The notes: generated by a model not told the origin, from the letters alone. A DNA stretch of 64,000 nucleotides from Terriglobus albidus (GCF_025685425.1 NZ_JAGTAS010000058.1:868001-932000), one strand, 5' to 3'; counted from the first letter of the stretch, positions 1 to 8,525 are shown. Made by a program: numbers and translations.

Positions 1-6
1 TATGCC

Positions 7-44
7 GGGTGCCCCACCCCTCGCAACGCTAGGGTGGGGCACCC
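7..44. repeat. GGGTGCCCCACCC hairpin repeat
   Basis: Two 13-base arms, GGGTGCCCCACCC at 7-19 and its reverse complement at 32-44, enclose a 12-base loop. Related GGGTGGGGCACCC sequences recur between genes near 25284, 26040, 39880, 41434, 51950 and 60270, so this is a dispersed family and not a single terminator. The rest of 1-241 holds no gene. Confidence 0.75.
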
Positions 45-151
45 CGTGTAGGGAAAGAGCGTCAAAAGCAGATCCCTTCGGGATGACAAACAAAGGGTCT
101 CGGTTGGTTCATCGAGCGGGATATCTCAAGAATTCTGGTGGCTCACAACCC

Positions 152-200
152 TTTGTCATTTCGTAGCGAAGCGGAGAATCTGCTTCTCTACCCAGACCTC
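152..200 (+). repeat. CATTTCG-type dispersed intergenic repeat
   Basis: The string GTCATTTCGTAGCGAAGCGG followed by AGAATCTGCTTCTCTACCCA recurs at 7396-7449 and 39756-39807, in reverse at 7225-7267, and as a fragment at 41393-41425. Upstream, 60-100 carries a companion GATCCCTTCGGGATGACA unit that is also seen near 39830. Function unknown; it lies only between genes. Confidence 0.7.
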
Positions 201-241
201 ATGAACAAACGGAATGACCGCCAAAAGGCGTAACCGGTCCT

Positions 242-640
242 TTACTCCGCTGCACGCGCCGGCACCGGTGCACCTTCCAGCGTGACAAACTTCTGCGGAG
301 AGCAGCAGGCCGTCTCCAGTTGCCGCAGATCCGCCTGCATCTTTTTGTCATCTTCCAGCGCCCGGAGTGCCGCGCTCATCGCCTTTCGAAGATCCTTCTC
401 CTCTGGCCAGGCAATGCTGTAATGCACCCACTTGCCTTCTTTGCGTGTCGCCACCATGCCGGAGCTGCGCAGATATGCCAGATGCCTCGAAATCTTCGGC
501 TGCGGCTCCTTCAAAATCTCCACGAAGTAGCACACGCAAACCTCACGCCCGTTCAACAGATTGAGGATACGCAGACGCGTCGGGTCAGAAAGCGCGGTAA
601 AGATTTGCGCCAGTTGCTCCGTTCTCCCCTTCGCCGCCAT
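242..640 (-). CDS. arsR: ArsR-family metalloregulator
   Basis: A 132-residue winged-helix repressor of the ArsR/SmtB family. An HTH core (KISRHLAYLRSSG, about residues 49-61) follows the metal-binding helix with REVCVCYF (Cys35, Cys37). A C-terminal Cys112-Cys113 pair could supply further As(III) ligands. It is divergent from arsM, and the 79-base gap contains a 16-bp palindrome likely to be its operator. Family knowledge: arsenite binding releases the repressor from DNA. A TATAAT box lies only 9 bases before the ATG, so the transcript may be almost leaderless. The gene assignment is secure; the ligand is inferred from the Cys pattern and the arsenic genes alongside. Confidence 0.93.
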   Translation of the reverse strand: MAAKGRTEQLAQIFTALSDPTRLRILNLLNGREVCVCYFVEILKEPQPKISRHLAYLRSSGMVATRKEGKWVHYSIAWPEEKDLRKAMSAALRALEDDKKMQADLRQLETACCSPQKFVTLEGAPVPARAAE

Positions 641-649
641 GCGAAATTC

Positions 650-655
650 ATTATA
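650..655 (-). promoter_or_regulatory. Candidate arsR -10 box
   Basis: TATAAT is read on the minus strand, 9 bases before the arsR ATG at 640. No good -35 is seen 17 bases upstream. If it is used, the mRNA leader would be only about 2-3 bases. Confidence 0.4.
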
Positions 656-661
656 TACGGC

Positions 662-703
662 TTGACAGATATGTCCCCAGGAGATACATCTGCTTAAGCA
701 GAT
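662..703 (+). promoter_or_regulatory. arsM operon promoter with ArsR operator palindrome
   Basis: TTGACA (662-667), a 17-base spacer and TACATC (685-690) form a sigma-70-type promoter facing arsM. A perfect 16-bp palindrome, ATCTGCTTAAGCAGAT (688-703), overlaps the end of the -10 and the start site, which is where a repressor would block polymerase. AGGAGG at 709-714 precedes the ATG at 720 by 5 bases. That ArsR binds here is inferred from position and symmetry. Confidence 0.65.
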
Positions 704-719
704 ATGTCAGGAGGGACCG

Positions 720-1532
720 ATGGATACTACCTCTGCCGTGAAGGATAAGTACGGCGCCCTGGCGCGCGCCGTCAAACAAAATGAGCCCGCGTGCTGCGAT
801 CCGCTGATGCAATGCTGTGATCCCATCACGCGCAATCTCTACACCTCCGGCCAGCATGATGTCCTTCCGGAGAAAGCTCTTCTGGCCTCGCTCGGCTGCG
901 GGAATCCCACAGCGCTGATCGATCTCAAGTCTGGTGAGACGGTCCTTGATCTCGGCTCCGGTGGAGGTATCGACGTATTGCTCTCAGCACAGCGTGTCGG
1001 CCCCACAGGCAAAGCCTACGGCCTCGATATGACCGACGAGATGCTGGAGCTGGCGCGCGAGAATCAGCAGAAGGCGGGCGTCACCAATGTCGAATTCCTG
1101 AAAGGCAATATTGAAGCGATTCCCCTTCCCGACGCGAGCGTAGACGTCATCATCTCCAACTGCGTGATCAATCTCTCCAGCGATAAGGATCGTGTTCTGC
1201 GAGAAGCCTTCCGTGTCCTCAAACCCGGTGGCCGCTTTGCTGTCAGCGACGTTGTTGTTCGTGGACACTTCCCCGACGCGATCCGGAAGAGCATGCTGCT
1301 GTGGGTGGGTTGTATTGCCGGAGCTCTGGAAGAGCAGGAGTATCGACGGAAGCTTACTGCTGCCGGATTCACTGGCGTCGGCCTTGAAATCACGCGCGTC
1401 TATCGCATCGAAGACGCCCGCCATTTCCTCACCGAAGCCGGTATCGATGTGGACTCCATCGCCTCGCAGGTCGAAGACAGATTTGTCAGCGCCTTTGTGC
1501 GTGCCACCAAACCAATGAAAACTCGTTCATGA
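720..1532 (+). CDS. arsM: Arsenite S-adenosylmethionine methyltransferase
   Basis: A 270-residue class I SAM methyltransferase that methylates trivalent arsenic. The SAM motif [14 protein letters not shown] sits at residues 75-88. The cysteines expected of ArsM are visible: an N-terminal [11 protein letters not shown] cluster (25-33), Cys60, Cys148 in SNCVINLS and Cys198 in WVGCIAGAL. The start has a strong AGGAGG ribosome site. The last four bases (ATGA) overlap the start of arsC, so the two are translationally coupled. It is first in an arsM-arsC-aquaporin operon divergent from arsR. Confidence 0.95.
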   Translation: MDTTSAVKDKYGALARAVKQNEPACCDPLMQCCDPITRNLYTSGQHDVLPEKALLASLGCGNPTALIDLKSGETVLDLGSGGGIDVLLSAQRVGPTGKAYGLDMTDEMLELARENQQKAGVTNVEFLKGNIEAIPLPDASVDVIISNCVINLSSDKDRVLREAFRVLKPGGRFAVSDVVVRGHFPDAIRKSMLLWVGCIAGALEEQEYRRKLTAAGFTGVGLEITRVYRIEDARHFLTEAGIDVDSIASQVEDRFVSAFVRATKPMKTRS

Positions 1533-1993
1533 TCAACGTTCTTTTTCTGTGTACCGGAAATTCGGCGCGATCCATTCTTGCTGAAGCCCTGCTGAACCAT
1601 CGTGGAGCAGGCCGTTTCCGCGCCTTCAGCGCCGGCAGCCAGCCCGCTGGACTGGTGCGTGAAGGCGCTCTGCGTCAGCTCCAGCGTGAAGGAATCTCCA
1701 CTGCGGACCTGCGGAGCAAGAGCTGGGACGAGTTCGCGCAGCCCGGCGCTCCACAGATGGATATCATCCTCACCGTCTGCGACAACGCCGCAGCAGAGCC
1801 CTGCCCTTTCTGGCCCGGACATCCTGCAACCGCGCACTGGGGCCTGTCCGATCCCGCAGCAGTAGACGGTGGTGAGGAAGCGATCGCACATGCCTATGCG
1901 GAGGCGTTCGCCACGCTCGATCGCCGCATCAGCCGTCTGCTCAAGCTGGAGACCATTACGCCTGAAGCGCTGTCCGAAGCAGGTTCCCTGTGA
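1529..1993 (+). CDS. arsC: Arsenate reductase, low-molecular-weight phosphatase type
   Basis: A 154-residue thioredoxin-coupled type ArsC. The phosphatase loop LCTGNSARS starts the protein (Cys8, Arg14, Ser15). Two further cysteines, Cys84 (LTVCDNA) and Cys92 (EPCPFWPG), form the expected redox relay, and HWGLSDPA is the acid-loop region. It reduces arsenate to arsenite, providing the substrate of ArsM. It overlaps arsM by 4 bases (ATGA) and the next gene by 4 bases (GTGA), a tight operon. Family and function are clear; the thioredoxin partner is inferred. Confidence 0.94.
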   Translation: MINVLFLCTGNSARSILAEALLNHRGAGRFRAFSAGSQPAGLVREGALRQLQREGISTADLRSKSWDEFAQPGAPQMDIILTVCDNAAAEPCPFWPGHPATAHWGLSDPAAVDGGEEAIAHAYAEAFATLDRRISRLLKLETITPEALSEAGSL

Positions 1994-2703
1994 ACGCAAC
2001 TCTCGGCCGCCGCGCTGCCTCCGAATTTCTATCGACCGCTCTCCTGCTGGCCATCGTCGTTGGTTCCGGCATCATGGGTCAGGGGCTGGCTCAAGGCAAT
2101 ACAGCAATAGCCCTGCTTGCCAACTCGCTGGCTACCGGTGCGGGCCTGATCGCATTGATCCTCACCTTTGGCGGTCTGTCGTCTCACATGAATCCGGCCG
2201 TGACCATCGCAGCGGTCCTCGATCGCTCCCTGGCACGGAGAGACGCCGCACTCTACGTGCTCGCGCAGACCGCAGGCGCCTGCTGCGGCGTTGTTCTGGC
2301 GCATGCAATCTTCGGCCTGCCGCTGTTGCAGCATGGAAGTCATATTCGCAGCGGACCGGCCTTACTGCTCTCGGAGTTTATAGCCACCTTCGGTCTTCTG
2401 ATGGTTGTACTCAGTTGCTCTCGCCTGCGTCCAGCGGCAGTTCCCTATGCGGTTGGTGCGTACATTACTGCCGCATACTGGTTCACTTCATCGACATCCT
2501 TTGCCAACCCGGCGGTGACCCTCGCCCGCTGCCTGACCGATACCTTCGCCGCAATTCGCCCCGCCGACGTTCTTCCCTTCACCGTTGTTCAGCTATTGGG
2601 AGCACTAGCGGCTATCGGCGTGCAACAGTGGTTTTTTCAATCCTCTACACCGGTGTCCGCCACTGCTTCTCAAGAAGAAGTCATGGTCCAAACAGGTCGC
2701 TGA
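1990..2703 (+). CDS. MIP/aquaporin channel of the ars operon (AqpS-like)
   Basis: A 237-residue membrane channel with both aquaporin signature boxes, HMNPAVTIA (Asn68) and FANPAVTLAR (Asn173), and about six hydrophobic segments. It starts at GTG inside the end of arsC (GTGA overlap). Aquaglyceroporins in ars operons, such as AqpS of Sinorhizobium, are known to pass arsenite down its gradient. With ArsC inside the cell this would give arsenate resistance without a pump. No ArsB or Acr3 gene is present here, so the channel is the inferred efflux route. Substrate selectivity cannot be read from sequence alone. Confidence 0.88.
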   Translation: MNATLGRRAASEFLSTALLLAIVVGSGIMGQGLAQGNTAIALLANSLATGAGLIALILTFGGLSSHMNPAVTIAAVLDRSLARRDAALYVLAQTAGACCGVVLAHAIFGLPLLQHGSHIRSGPALLLSEFIATFGLLMVVLSCSRLRPAAVPYAVGAYITAAYWFTSSTSFANPAVTLARCLTDTFAAIRPADVLPFTVVQLLGALAAIGVQQWFFQSSTPVSATASQEEVMVQTGR

Positions 2704-2819
2704 TAAATAATCGCTATCTCTGTTATCGGGATCGCAACCTCTGCCCTGCTTTCGTGTCATCTTGAGGATGCCGCTGTTCCCCTGGCGGTATTCGGCAACA
2801 CACGACAGAGGTGACACCG

Positions 2820-4430
2820 ATGCGACCGATGCTTTGGGCTACTGTTCTGGCAATAGCGGCAACGATCTCCGCGGGGCAGGAGCCCTCCGGTACCAACACG
2901 CAACCCACTCAGGAACAGGCCCCGGCCACGCAGTCACCGGCGCCTCAGTCTTCTGCCCCTGGACAGGTGCCGTCTTCGCCGGGTCCGGTTACTGCTCAGC
3001 AGCAGAATGGCACCTATACGATTCAGCGTAATGCGCGTCTGGTCATCCTCGACGCTGTCGTCGTCGACAACAAAGGCACCCCCATCCCAGGCCTGAAGAA
3101 AGAAGACTTCACCGTATCCGAGATGGGCGAACCGCAGACGGTGTTGAACTTCGAGCAGGCAGGCGCGACCATTCCGCCACCCTCCGTCACCATCAACTCC
3201 ACCGCAGAACTCGACAAGCTGACTCCTCGAGCGCCCGTAAACATCATTGTTCTTGACGAGTTCAATACACGCTTCGAAGACATGGCCTTCGCGCGTTACT
3301 CGCTGAAGAAGTTCCTGGAGAAACAGCCGGACAAGCTTGAAGTACCCACCATGCTGCTCGCTGTCGATCTTCAGCACTTCACCGTGCTGAAGGACTATAC
3401 CCAGGACAAGCAGGCTATTCTGCAGTCCCTGGACAAACATTTTGTCGCGTATCCATGGCAGACACACAATTACTCCTGGATTGGCGAACGGTATGCCACC
3501 GCCTTCATCACTTTGCGCCGTGTCGCACAGGCCACCACCGGACACTTCGGCCACAAGAATATGATCTGGGTCGGCCGCGGCTTCCCGCCCTATAACTTCG
3601 TCAATGCTCCGGTTGACCAACAGCACCGTGTCGATAACGCGATCCAGGACGCTGTTAATACGCTGCGTGATGCCCGCATCACTCTCTACACCATCGATCC
3701 TGCCGGGGTAATGATAGATCCCGGCAAATACGGCAGCGCCGCTGCGTTCAACGACCCGTTGGGTGGCAACTACCAGTTCTCGGCTCTGGCAAAAGCAACC
3801 GGCGGGGCCGCTCTGTATGGCCGCAACGACGTCGATACCGAGATCGGGACCGCGATTAAAGACGGCGCTACTTTCTATACCCTTACCTACCGGCCAACCG
3901 ACACCTCGCGCGACATGCAGAAGTTCCGCAAGATCGTAGTCACGGTGAACCGTCCGGGAGCAAAGGTCCTCACCCGCGAGGGCTATTACCTCTCCTACGG
4001 CCCGGGCCGGGTTGATCCTACAAATCCCTCCCGCCGCCTGGTCTCAGATCTGGTGGCCGCGGAAGGCAGCCAGATGGTCTACGATGGTGTTCCCCTTACC
4101 CTCGAGAAAGATCCAACCGACGCCAACACGTATCTGCTGCACGTCGATGCTCGCGGCGTCGCCTGGACCTACGCCACCGACACCGAACCGCGGCACGCGG
4201 AACTCATCCTGATGTGCACGCAGTTCGACAAGAAGGGCAAAGAGCTCGACCGCGATGCTCGTTCCATGAAGATCTCAGCCGGAGCCGATGCTCCACCCAC
4301 CGGCCCTCTGGTGCGCCCTCTTAACCTGCGCTACCACATGAAACGTAATGACAAAGCCGTGCGAGCCCGCTTCACCGTTCGCATGGCAGCGACAGGACGT
4401 ATTGGGACAGCAGATGCGGAACTGAATTAG
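2820..4430 (+). CDS. Secreted VWFA-related protein (acidobacterial TIGR03436 type)
   Basis: A 536-residue protein starting MRPMLWATVLAIAATISAGQ, a signal peptide, then a Pro/Gln-rich linker and a von Willebrand A-like domain from about residue 60 (LVILDAVVVDNKGTPIPGL, then VNIIVLDEFNTRF). This arrangement matches the VWFA-related family greatly expanded in Acidobacteria; its function is unknown. AGAGG at 2806-2810 is correctly spaced for the ATG at 2820. A GTG at 2811 abuts the ribosome site and was not chosen. The TAG stop begins the TTGAATRGT repeat that separates it from the convergent aminopeptidase. Confidence 0.85.
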   Translation: MRPMLWATVLAIAATISAGQEPSGTNTQPTQEQAPATQSPAPQSSAPGQVPSSPGPVTAQQQNGTYTIQRNARLVILDAVVVDNKGTPIPGLKKEDFTVSEMGEPQTVLNFEQAGATIPPPSVTINSTAELDKLTPRAPVNIIVLDEFNTRFEDMAFARYSLKKFLEKQPDKLEVPTMLLAVDLQHFTVLKDYTQDKQAILQSLDKHFVAYPWQTHNYSWIGERYATAFITLRRVAQATTGHFGHKNMIWVGRGFPPYNFVNAPVDQQHRVDNAIQDAVNTLRDARITLYTIDPAGVMIDPGKYGSAAAFNDPLGGNYQFSALAKATGGAALYGRNDVDTEIGTAIKDGATFYTLTYRPTDTSRDMQKFRKIVVTVNRPGAKVLTREGYYLSYGPGRVDPTNPSRRLVSDLVAAEGSQMVYDGVPLTLEKDPTDANTYLLHVDARGVAWTYATDTEPRHAELILMCTQFDKKGKELDRDARSMKISAGADAPPTGPLVRPLNLRYHMKRNDKAVRARFTVRMAATGRIGTADAELN

Positions 4431-4526
4431 TTGAATAGTGGAATGGTTGAATGGTTGAATAGTTCGGGGTTGCCGAAACAGTTGAATTAGCCCCAAGCAC
4501 TATTCAACTATTCAACCATTCAACTA
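4428..4526. repeat. TTGAATRGT hairpin element between two TAG stops
   Basis: Tandem 9-mers TTGAATAGT/TTGAATGGT run from 4431, and their inverted complement fills 4500-4526 (CACTATTCAACTATTCAACC), so the region folds into one long hairpin around a short centre. The first TAG (4428-4430) is the stop of the upstream gene. The last, read on the minus strand (4526-4524), is the stop of the aminopeptidase. It could act as a two-way terminator. Similar 9-mers flank the terminator after the SOD gene at 17.9 kb. Confidence 0.8.
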
Positions 4527-7082
4527 TTTATTCGTTTCCAGCCACCGTGCCAGCTCGCCCTGCTGGCTCTTGCGCAGCGCAATACAGGCATCGATCGACT
4601 CCAGCGATTTCTTCAGAGTGCGTTCTGAGGCATCGACCTTGTGCTCGGCGAAGAAGTGTTCTACCTGGGTGCGCTCATCCTGGGTACAGAAGCTGCCGAC
4701 AGCCGAGACGATACGTGCACCGGAACTCTCTGTCAGCGTCGCCTGCACTTGCTTCCAGTTCTCTTGAATGAAAGTCCAGGTTTGGGCGTGCGTCTCCGGC
4801 CGCGAGAGCAGAATCGCCAACAGCACCCAGCTATCCTGCGTCCGCACTTCGCCGGAGATGGCGTACTTCAGAGTCGCCTCTACAAGCGCGGGATTGCTGA
4901 AGCGAGCCAGGGTGTGAAGGAAGTCCGTCTTCAGACCGGGATCTTTCACCACCTGCGAGGCCTTCCGCACCTTCTCATAAAGCGATGGATCTCCGTTGCG
5001 CGCCGCGATGGCCAATGCCGTTCCGGTCATCGCAGGATCGACCGAGAGCTTGCCACGGAAGAGCTGATCCATCAGGTTCTGCGCCTCGGCGATGATCTCT
5101 TTGTCACCGGCAAAACCCAGCAGACCAAAAAGCGTGGCTCGCAGGTTCTGTTTCTCAAAGCTATCGTGCTTAGATGGCTTGCCCAGCGCCTCGTAGACCG
5201 GACGGTACTCCATACAGATCCAGGCCTGCAATCGCGCATGCTCCTCGTCCGAGGCGATGCGGGCATCCACACCCAGAAGGCCACCGGCTGCTGTCTCTAG
5301 AACCGCAGCGCTATCGTCTTTCTTCACCATGCGCAGCAGGTTCAGGTAGTCGCTCACCTGGATCAGCCCGGCCCGCATCAAGGCCTCGCGCTCGCCAAGA
5401 AACAAGATTCGCTCTGACGGAGAGAAGCGTGTCTCCAGTAACTGCAGAATGGTGCTGTACTGCCGCTGCGAATAGGTCGCGCGATAGTAACCCGTAGCTC
5501 CGGAGTTTGCGAAGAAGAATGGTTCGGGGATCGTCGTATTCGCGCCATCCGGCTCCATCACACGGCAGAGATCAGCAGCGACACCTTTGAGGCATGTCGG
5601 AACGTCCCATGCTTGAACCTGCTCCGCCCTCGCCGCACGCATCGCCAAAGGCGAGAGATAGAAACGACTCTGCGGTGCATCCATCGCCTTGTCGGTAAAA
5701 CGCAGCAACGGCACTCCGGGCTGGCCAATAAAGCTCTCCATAATGCGATCGACCGGCTGGTGGCTCACCTCGGTCTGCGCCTTCCAGAAATCTTCCGCAG
5801 TCGCATTGCCGTAGAGATGCGCGGCGAGATAGTTGTGAACGCCCTGACGAAAGATCTCGGGACCAACGTAGTGCTCCACCATGGCCAGCACAGCGCCCGC
5901 TTTGCCGTAAGCGATGCCGTCGAACATCTCGTTGATCTCATCTGGTGTATTCGCTGTTGCGCGGATGGGCCGTGTCGCGGAGTCGGAATCATAGTTGAGT
6001 GTCTCGTTCAGCTCGGCGGCGCGCTCCTGCTGCATGTTCCACTCCGGATGCCATGCTGCCAGAGGTTTCTTCTCCATCCAGGTGGCGAAGCCTTCGTTCA
6101 GCCACAGGTTGTCCCACCACTGCATGGTCACCATGTCGCCGAACCACTGATGCGCCATCTCATGCGCGATCACCTCGGCGACGTTCTTCTTCGCCTGCAC
6201 CGAACCATTCTTTGCATCCACCAGAAGGTCGGTCTCGCGATAGGTGATGCAGCCGAAGTTCTCCATCGCGCCTGCCTCGAAATCCGGCAGCGCGATCATG
6301 TCGAGCTTCGGCATCGGATATGGGATGCCGAAGTACTGGTTGTAGTAGTGCAGGATGTACTGCGCAGCGTCTACCGCGTACTTCGTGTACTTCACCTTGT
6401 CAGGCGTAGAGCAGGCCCGGATAGGCACACCATCCGCCTTCCCGGTAGAGCATGCAAACTCGCCCACTAGAAATGCCACCAGGTAAGTAGACATTTTCGG
6501 CGTCGTCGCAAACTTCACACGATGTTTCCCGCTGCCGAACGGGGTATCGCTGACGATCTGTGTATTCGAGATCGCGGTATCCCCCTCGTCGAGCACCAGC
6601 TCGAGATCGAAGGTCGCCTTCATCGCCGGCTCGTCGAAGCTGGGAAAGGCACGCCGAGCATCGGTCGGTTCGAACTGGGTGACGCCATAGCTGCGCTGCG
6701 GCGTCTTTGAAAGATAAAAGCCACGAAGCTTGTCGTTGAGGGTGCCCGTATACCGGATCTGCAACGTAACCGGCCCGGCGGGCAGCGCATGTTCGAAGGT
6801 AAAAGTCGCCTGTTCTTTCGCATCATCCAGAGAGACTCCGGCAACCTGGCCGGAAGCCCGCACGGAGGTAAATTGGATCTCGGCAGCGTTCAGCGTGATC
6901 TCTGTCGCGGGAGCGTCCAGCGTGAGATCGATGCTCTCCTCGCCCGCAAAGGTCGCTGCCTTCAGGTCAGGCGTAATGGTTAACGTGTAATGCGTTGGAC
7001 GGGCATTCGACGGGAGGCGCTGCGCCTGTACAGAGGTGATGAAAGAAAGTGCTGCAAAAAAGAGGAAAAGCCGAAATCGCAT
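4524..7082 (-). CDS. Secreted M1 aminopeptidase (ERAP1/PepN-like)
   Basis: An 852-residue zinc metallopeptidase with a signal peptide ending near SVQAQ (residue 21). The M1 hallmarks are in place: GAMENFG (271-277) for substrate amino-terminus binding, and HEMAH (307-311) with Glu330 in LWLNEGFATW, the HExxH-x18-E zinc site. The roughly 330-residue C-terminal alpha region matches the ERAP1-like C domain, so the protein is full length. It trims N-terminal residues from peptides, probably in the periplasm. It is monocistronic and convergent with the VWFA-related gene. It is one of three M1 peptidases in the window. Confidence 0.93.
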   Translation of the reverse strand: MRFRLFLFFAALSFITSVQAQRLPSNARPTHYTLTITPDLKAATFAGEESIDLTLDAPATEITLNAAEIQFTSVRASGQVAGVSLDDAKEQATFTFEHALPAGPVTLQIRYTGTLNDKLRGFYLSKTPQRSYGVTQFEPTDARRAFPSFDEPAMKATFDLELVLDEGDTAISNTQIVSDTPFGSGKHRVKFATTPKMSTYLVAFLVGEFACSTGKADGVPIRACSTPDKVKYTKYAVDAAQYILHYYNQYFGIPYPMPKLDMIALPDFEAGAMENFGCITYRETDLLVDAKNGSVQAKKNVAEVIAHEMAHQWFGDMVTMQWWDNLWLNEGFATWMEKKPLAAWHPEWNMQQERAAELNETLNYDSDSATRPIRATANTPDEINEMFDGIAYGKAGAVLAMVEHYVGPEIFRQGVHNYLAAHLYGNATAEDFWKAQTEVSHQPVDRIMESFIGQPGVPLLRFTDKAMDAPQSRFYLSPLAMRAARAEQVQAWDVPTCLKGVAADLCRVMEPDGANTTIPEPFFFANSGATGYYRATYSQRQYSTILQLLETRFSPSERILFLGEREALMRAGLIQVSDYLNLLRMVKKDDSAAVLETAAGGLLGVDARIASDEEHARLQAWICMEYRPVYEALGKPSKHDSFEKQNLRATLFGLLGFAGDKEIIAEAQNLMDQLFRGKLSVDPAMTGTALAIAARNGDPSLYEKVRKASQVVKDPGLKTDFLHTLARFSNPALVEATLKYAISGEVRTQDSWVLLAILLSRPETHAQTWTFIQENWKQVQATLTESSGARIVSAVGSFCTQDERTQVEHFFAEHKVDASERTLKKSLESIDACIALRKSQQGELARWLETNK

Positions 7083-7446
7083 CTGTTAAATGAGTTGACG
7101 ATACTAAAGATCGGCAGGTTTCGCTCGGTCTTTTAGTTTTGGGCCGCTTTTGGGGGAGATTTTTGGTGTTGGGGGTGGATTCTGCGTTTGGGGAGTTCAG
7201 CGTTTTGGGGAGATTTCTATGTTCGGGTAGAGAAGCAGATTTCTCCGCTACGCTGCGAAATGACAAAAAGGATCGTGGCAGGTGACAAGGTGGAGGTCAT
7301 CCGGGGAATTCTCGTTAGAAAGAAGCCTCCAAGAACAAAAGCGTCCTGGTCAATTCAGCGACAGGGACACCCTTACTGATCAAACGGCCCATAATTTTGT
7401 CATTTCGCAGCGCAGCAGAGAAATCTGCTTCTCTACCCAGACTTCA
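7083..7446. other. Gene-free stretch: G/T-rich leader tract and paired CATTTCG repeats
   Basis: No gene is supported here. From 7133 to 7222 the plus strand has runs of TTTTGGG, GGGGG, GGGG and GGGG with A/T spacers; on the minus strand this is a C/A-rich leader just upstream of the aminopeptidase. At 7225-7267 a CATTTCG repeat lies in reverse, and at 7396-7449 another copy lies forward, so the two copies are inverted around about 130 bases of unique sequence. Confidence 0.6.
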
Positions 7447-7450
7447 AAGA

Positions 7451-7481
7451 AAAAGCGGATCCCTCAACGGGTATCCGCTTT
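7451..7481 (-). terminator. Terminator after glk
   Basis: Read on the minus strand, AAAGCGGAT and ATCCGCTTT arms close a short loop and are followed by TTTTTCTTT. It sits 7 bases after the glk stop, at the end of the pentose-phosphate operon. Confidence 0.7.
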
Positions 7482-7487
7482 CCAACC

Positions 7488-8525
7488 CTACTGGTTCCGC
7501 GAAGCCGCACGCTCGCTCATCCCAGAAAACTCCGCCGCCCGCGATTCTGCATAGGCCGCCGCTCCCAGGAGTGCACAGCTCTGATCCAGAATCACGCGCA
7601 CCGTAATCGTCTCGAGCAATGGTGAAAGCCGTCCCTTGTCCAGAAAAGCCTTCCGGAAGGTACCGTTCTGCAAGGTCTTCAGCAGCTTGGGAGACATACC
7701 GCCACCCAGGTACACACCGCCGCGCGCCAGCACCTTCAGCGCGATATTGCCTGCCTCAGCACCGTAGACACCCGCAAAGAGATTCAGAGTCTCCGCGCAG
7801 AGCTCGCTGGAACCGTCTTCGCCGCAGGTTCCGATCACGAAGTTCGGATCTTCCTTCGCCATGCGATCCTTCAGCCACTGCGGCTCGTCCATCTTCTTTA
7901 CGTCGCGGAAGAACTCATAGATGTTGATCAGGCCGAGCCCGGAGATCACACGCTCGTAACTGACACGACCGTTGAGCTTCTTGATCAGATGCTGCAACAG
8001 CGCAATCTCGTCCGGCGTGCGGGCGGCGAAGTCGGTATGACCTCCCTCGCTGGCTACAGGGATATGCCGCTTTCCATTCCAGACCAGCAGTGCCTCTCCC
8101 AGCCCGGTACCCGCGGAGATCAGACCGGCATTGCCTACCGCCGATGGATCTCCCTGGTAAAGAGTGATCAGGTCTTTCGGCTCCAGCTCGGGAATGCCGT
8201 ATCCATTCGCTTCGAGATCGTTCAACAGCAGCACATGTGGAATATCGCAGGTGCGCGAGATGACGCGCGCATCCAGCTTCCAGGGCAGGTTCGTGGGCTC
8301 CATGCGCTGATCGATCACCGGCCCCGGAGCGCCGAAACACGCTGCGGTAATGCCGTGCGTGTCGCCCTTGCTGTCCTGAGCGATGAAGGCCTGTACGACA
8401 TCCTCGACGGAGGTGAAGTCGCGCGACGCGAACTTATGCTCGCGCAGCATATGCAAGCGTCCGCTCGTGAAATCAAAGAGCGCTAAATGTGCTTTGGTAC
8501 CACCGACATCGCCTGCAAGAATCAT
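7488..8525 (-). CDS. glk: Glucokinase (Glk family)
   Basis: A 345-residue ATP-dependent glucokinase of the Glk (PF02685) family. It starts MILAGDVGGTKAHLALFD, the phosphate-binding motif. GTGLGEALL and EGGHTDFA (the glucose-binding Glu-Gly-Gly-His) follow in the expected order. The ATG at 8525 overlaps the pgl TGA by 4 bases with GGAG upstream, so it is preferred to a GTG at 8534. It is the last gene of the operon and makes glucose 6-phosphate for Zwf encoded just upstream. A terminator follows. Confidence 0.94.
   Translation of the reverse strand: MILAGDVGGTKAHLALFDFTSGRLHMLREHKFASRDFTSVEDVVQAFIAQDSKGDTHGITAACFGAPGPVIDQRMEPTNLPWKLDARVISRTCDIPHVLLLNDLEANGYGIPELEPKDLITLYQGDPSAVGNAGLISAGTGLGEALLVWNGKRHIPVASEGGHTDFAARTPDEIALLQHLIKKLNGRVSYERVISGLGLINIYEFFRDVKKMDEPQWLKDRMAKEDPNFVIGTCGEDGSSELCAETLNLFAGVYGAEAGNIALKVLARGGVYLGGGMSPKLLKTLQNGTFRKAFLDKGRLSPLLETITVRVILDQSCALLGAAAYAESRAAEFSGMSERAASRNQ

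Noticed and set aside
1869-2765. A 298-codon plus-strand frame across arsC and the aquaporin gene
   Set aside because: Ser/Arg-rich alternate-frame translation of two well-supported genes.
4431-4526. Tandem short repeats considered as a CRISPR array
   Set aside because: Units are 9 bases with no spacers and form an inverted pair; no cas genes are in the window.
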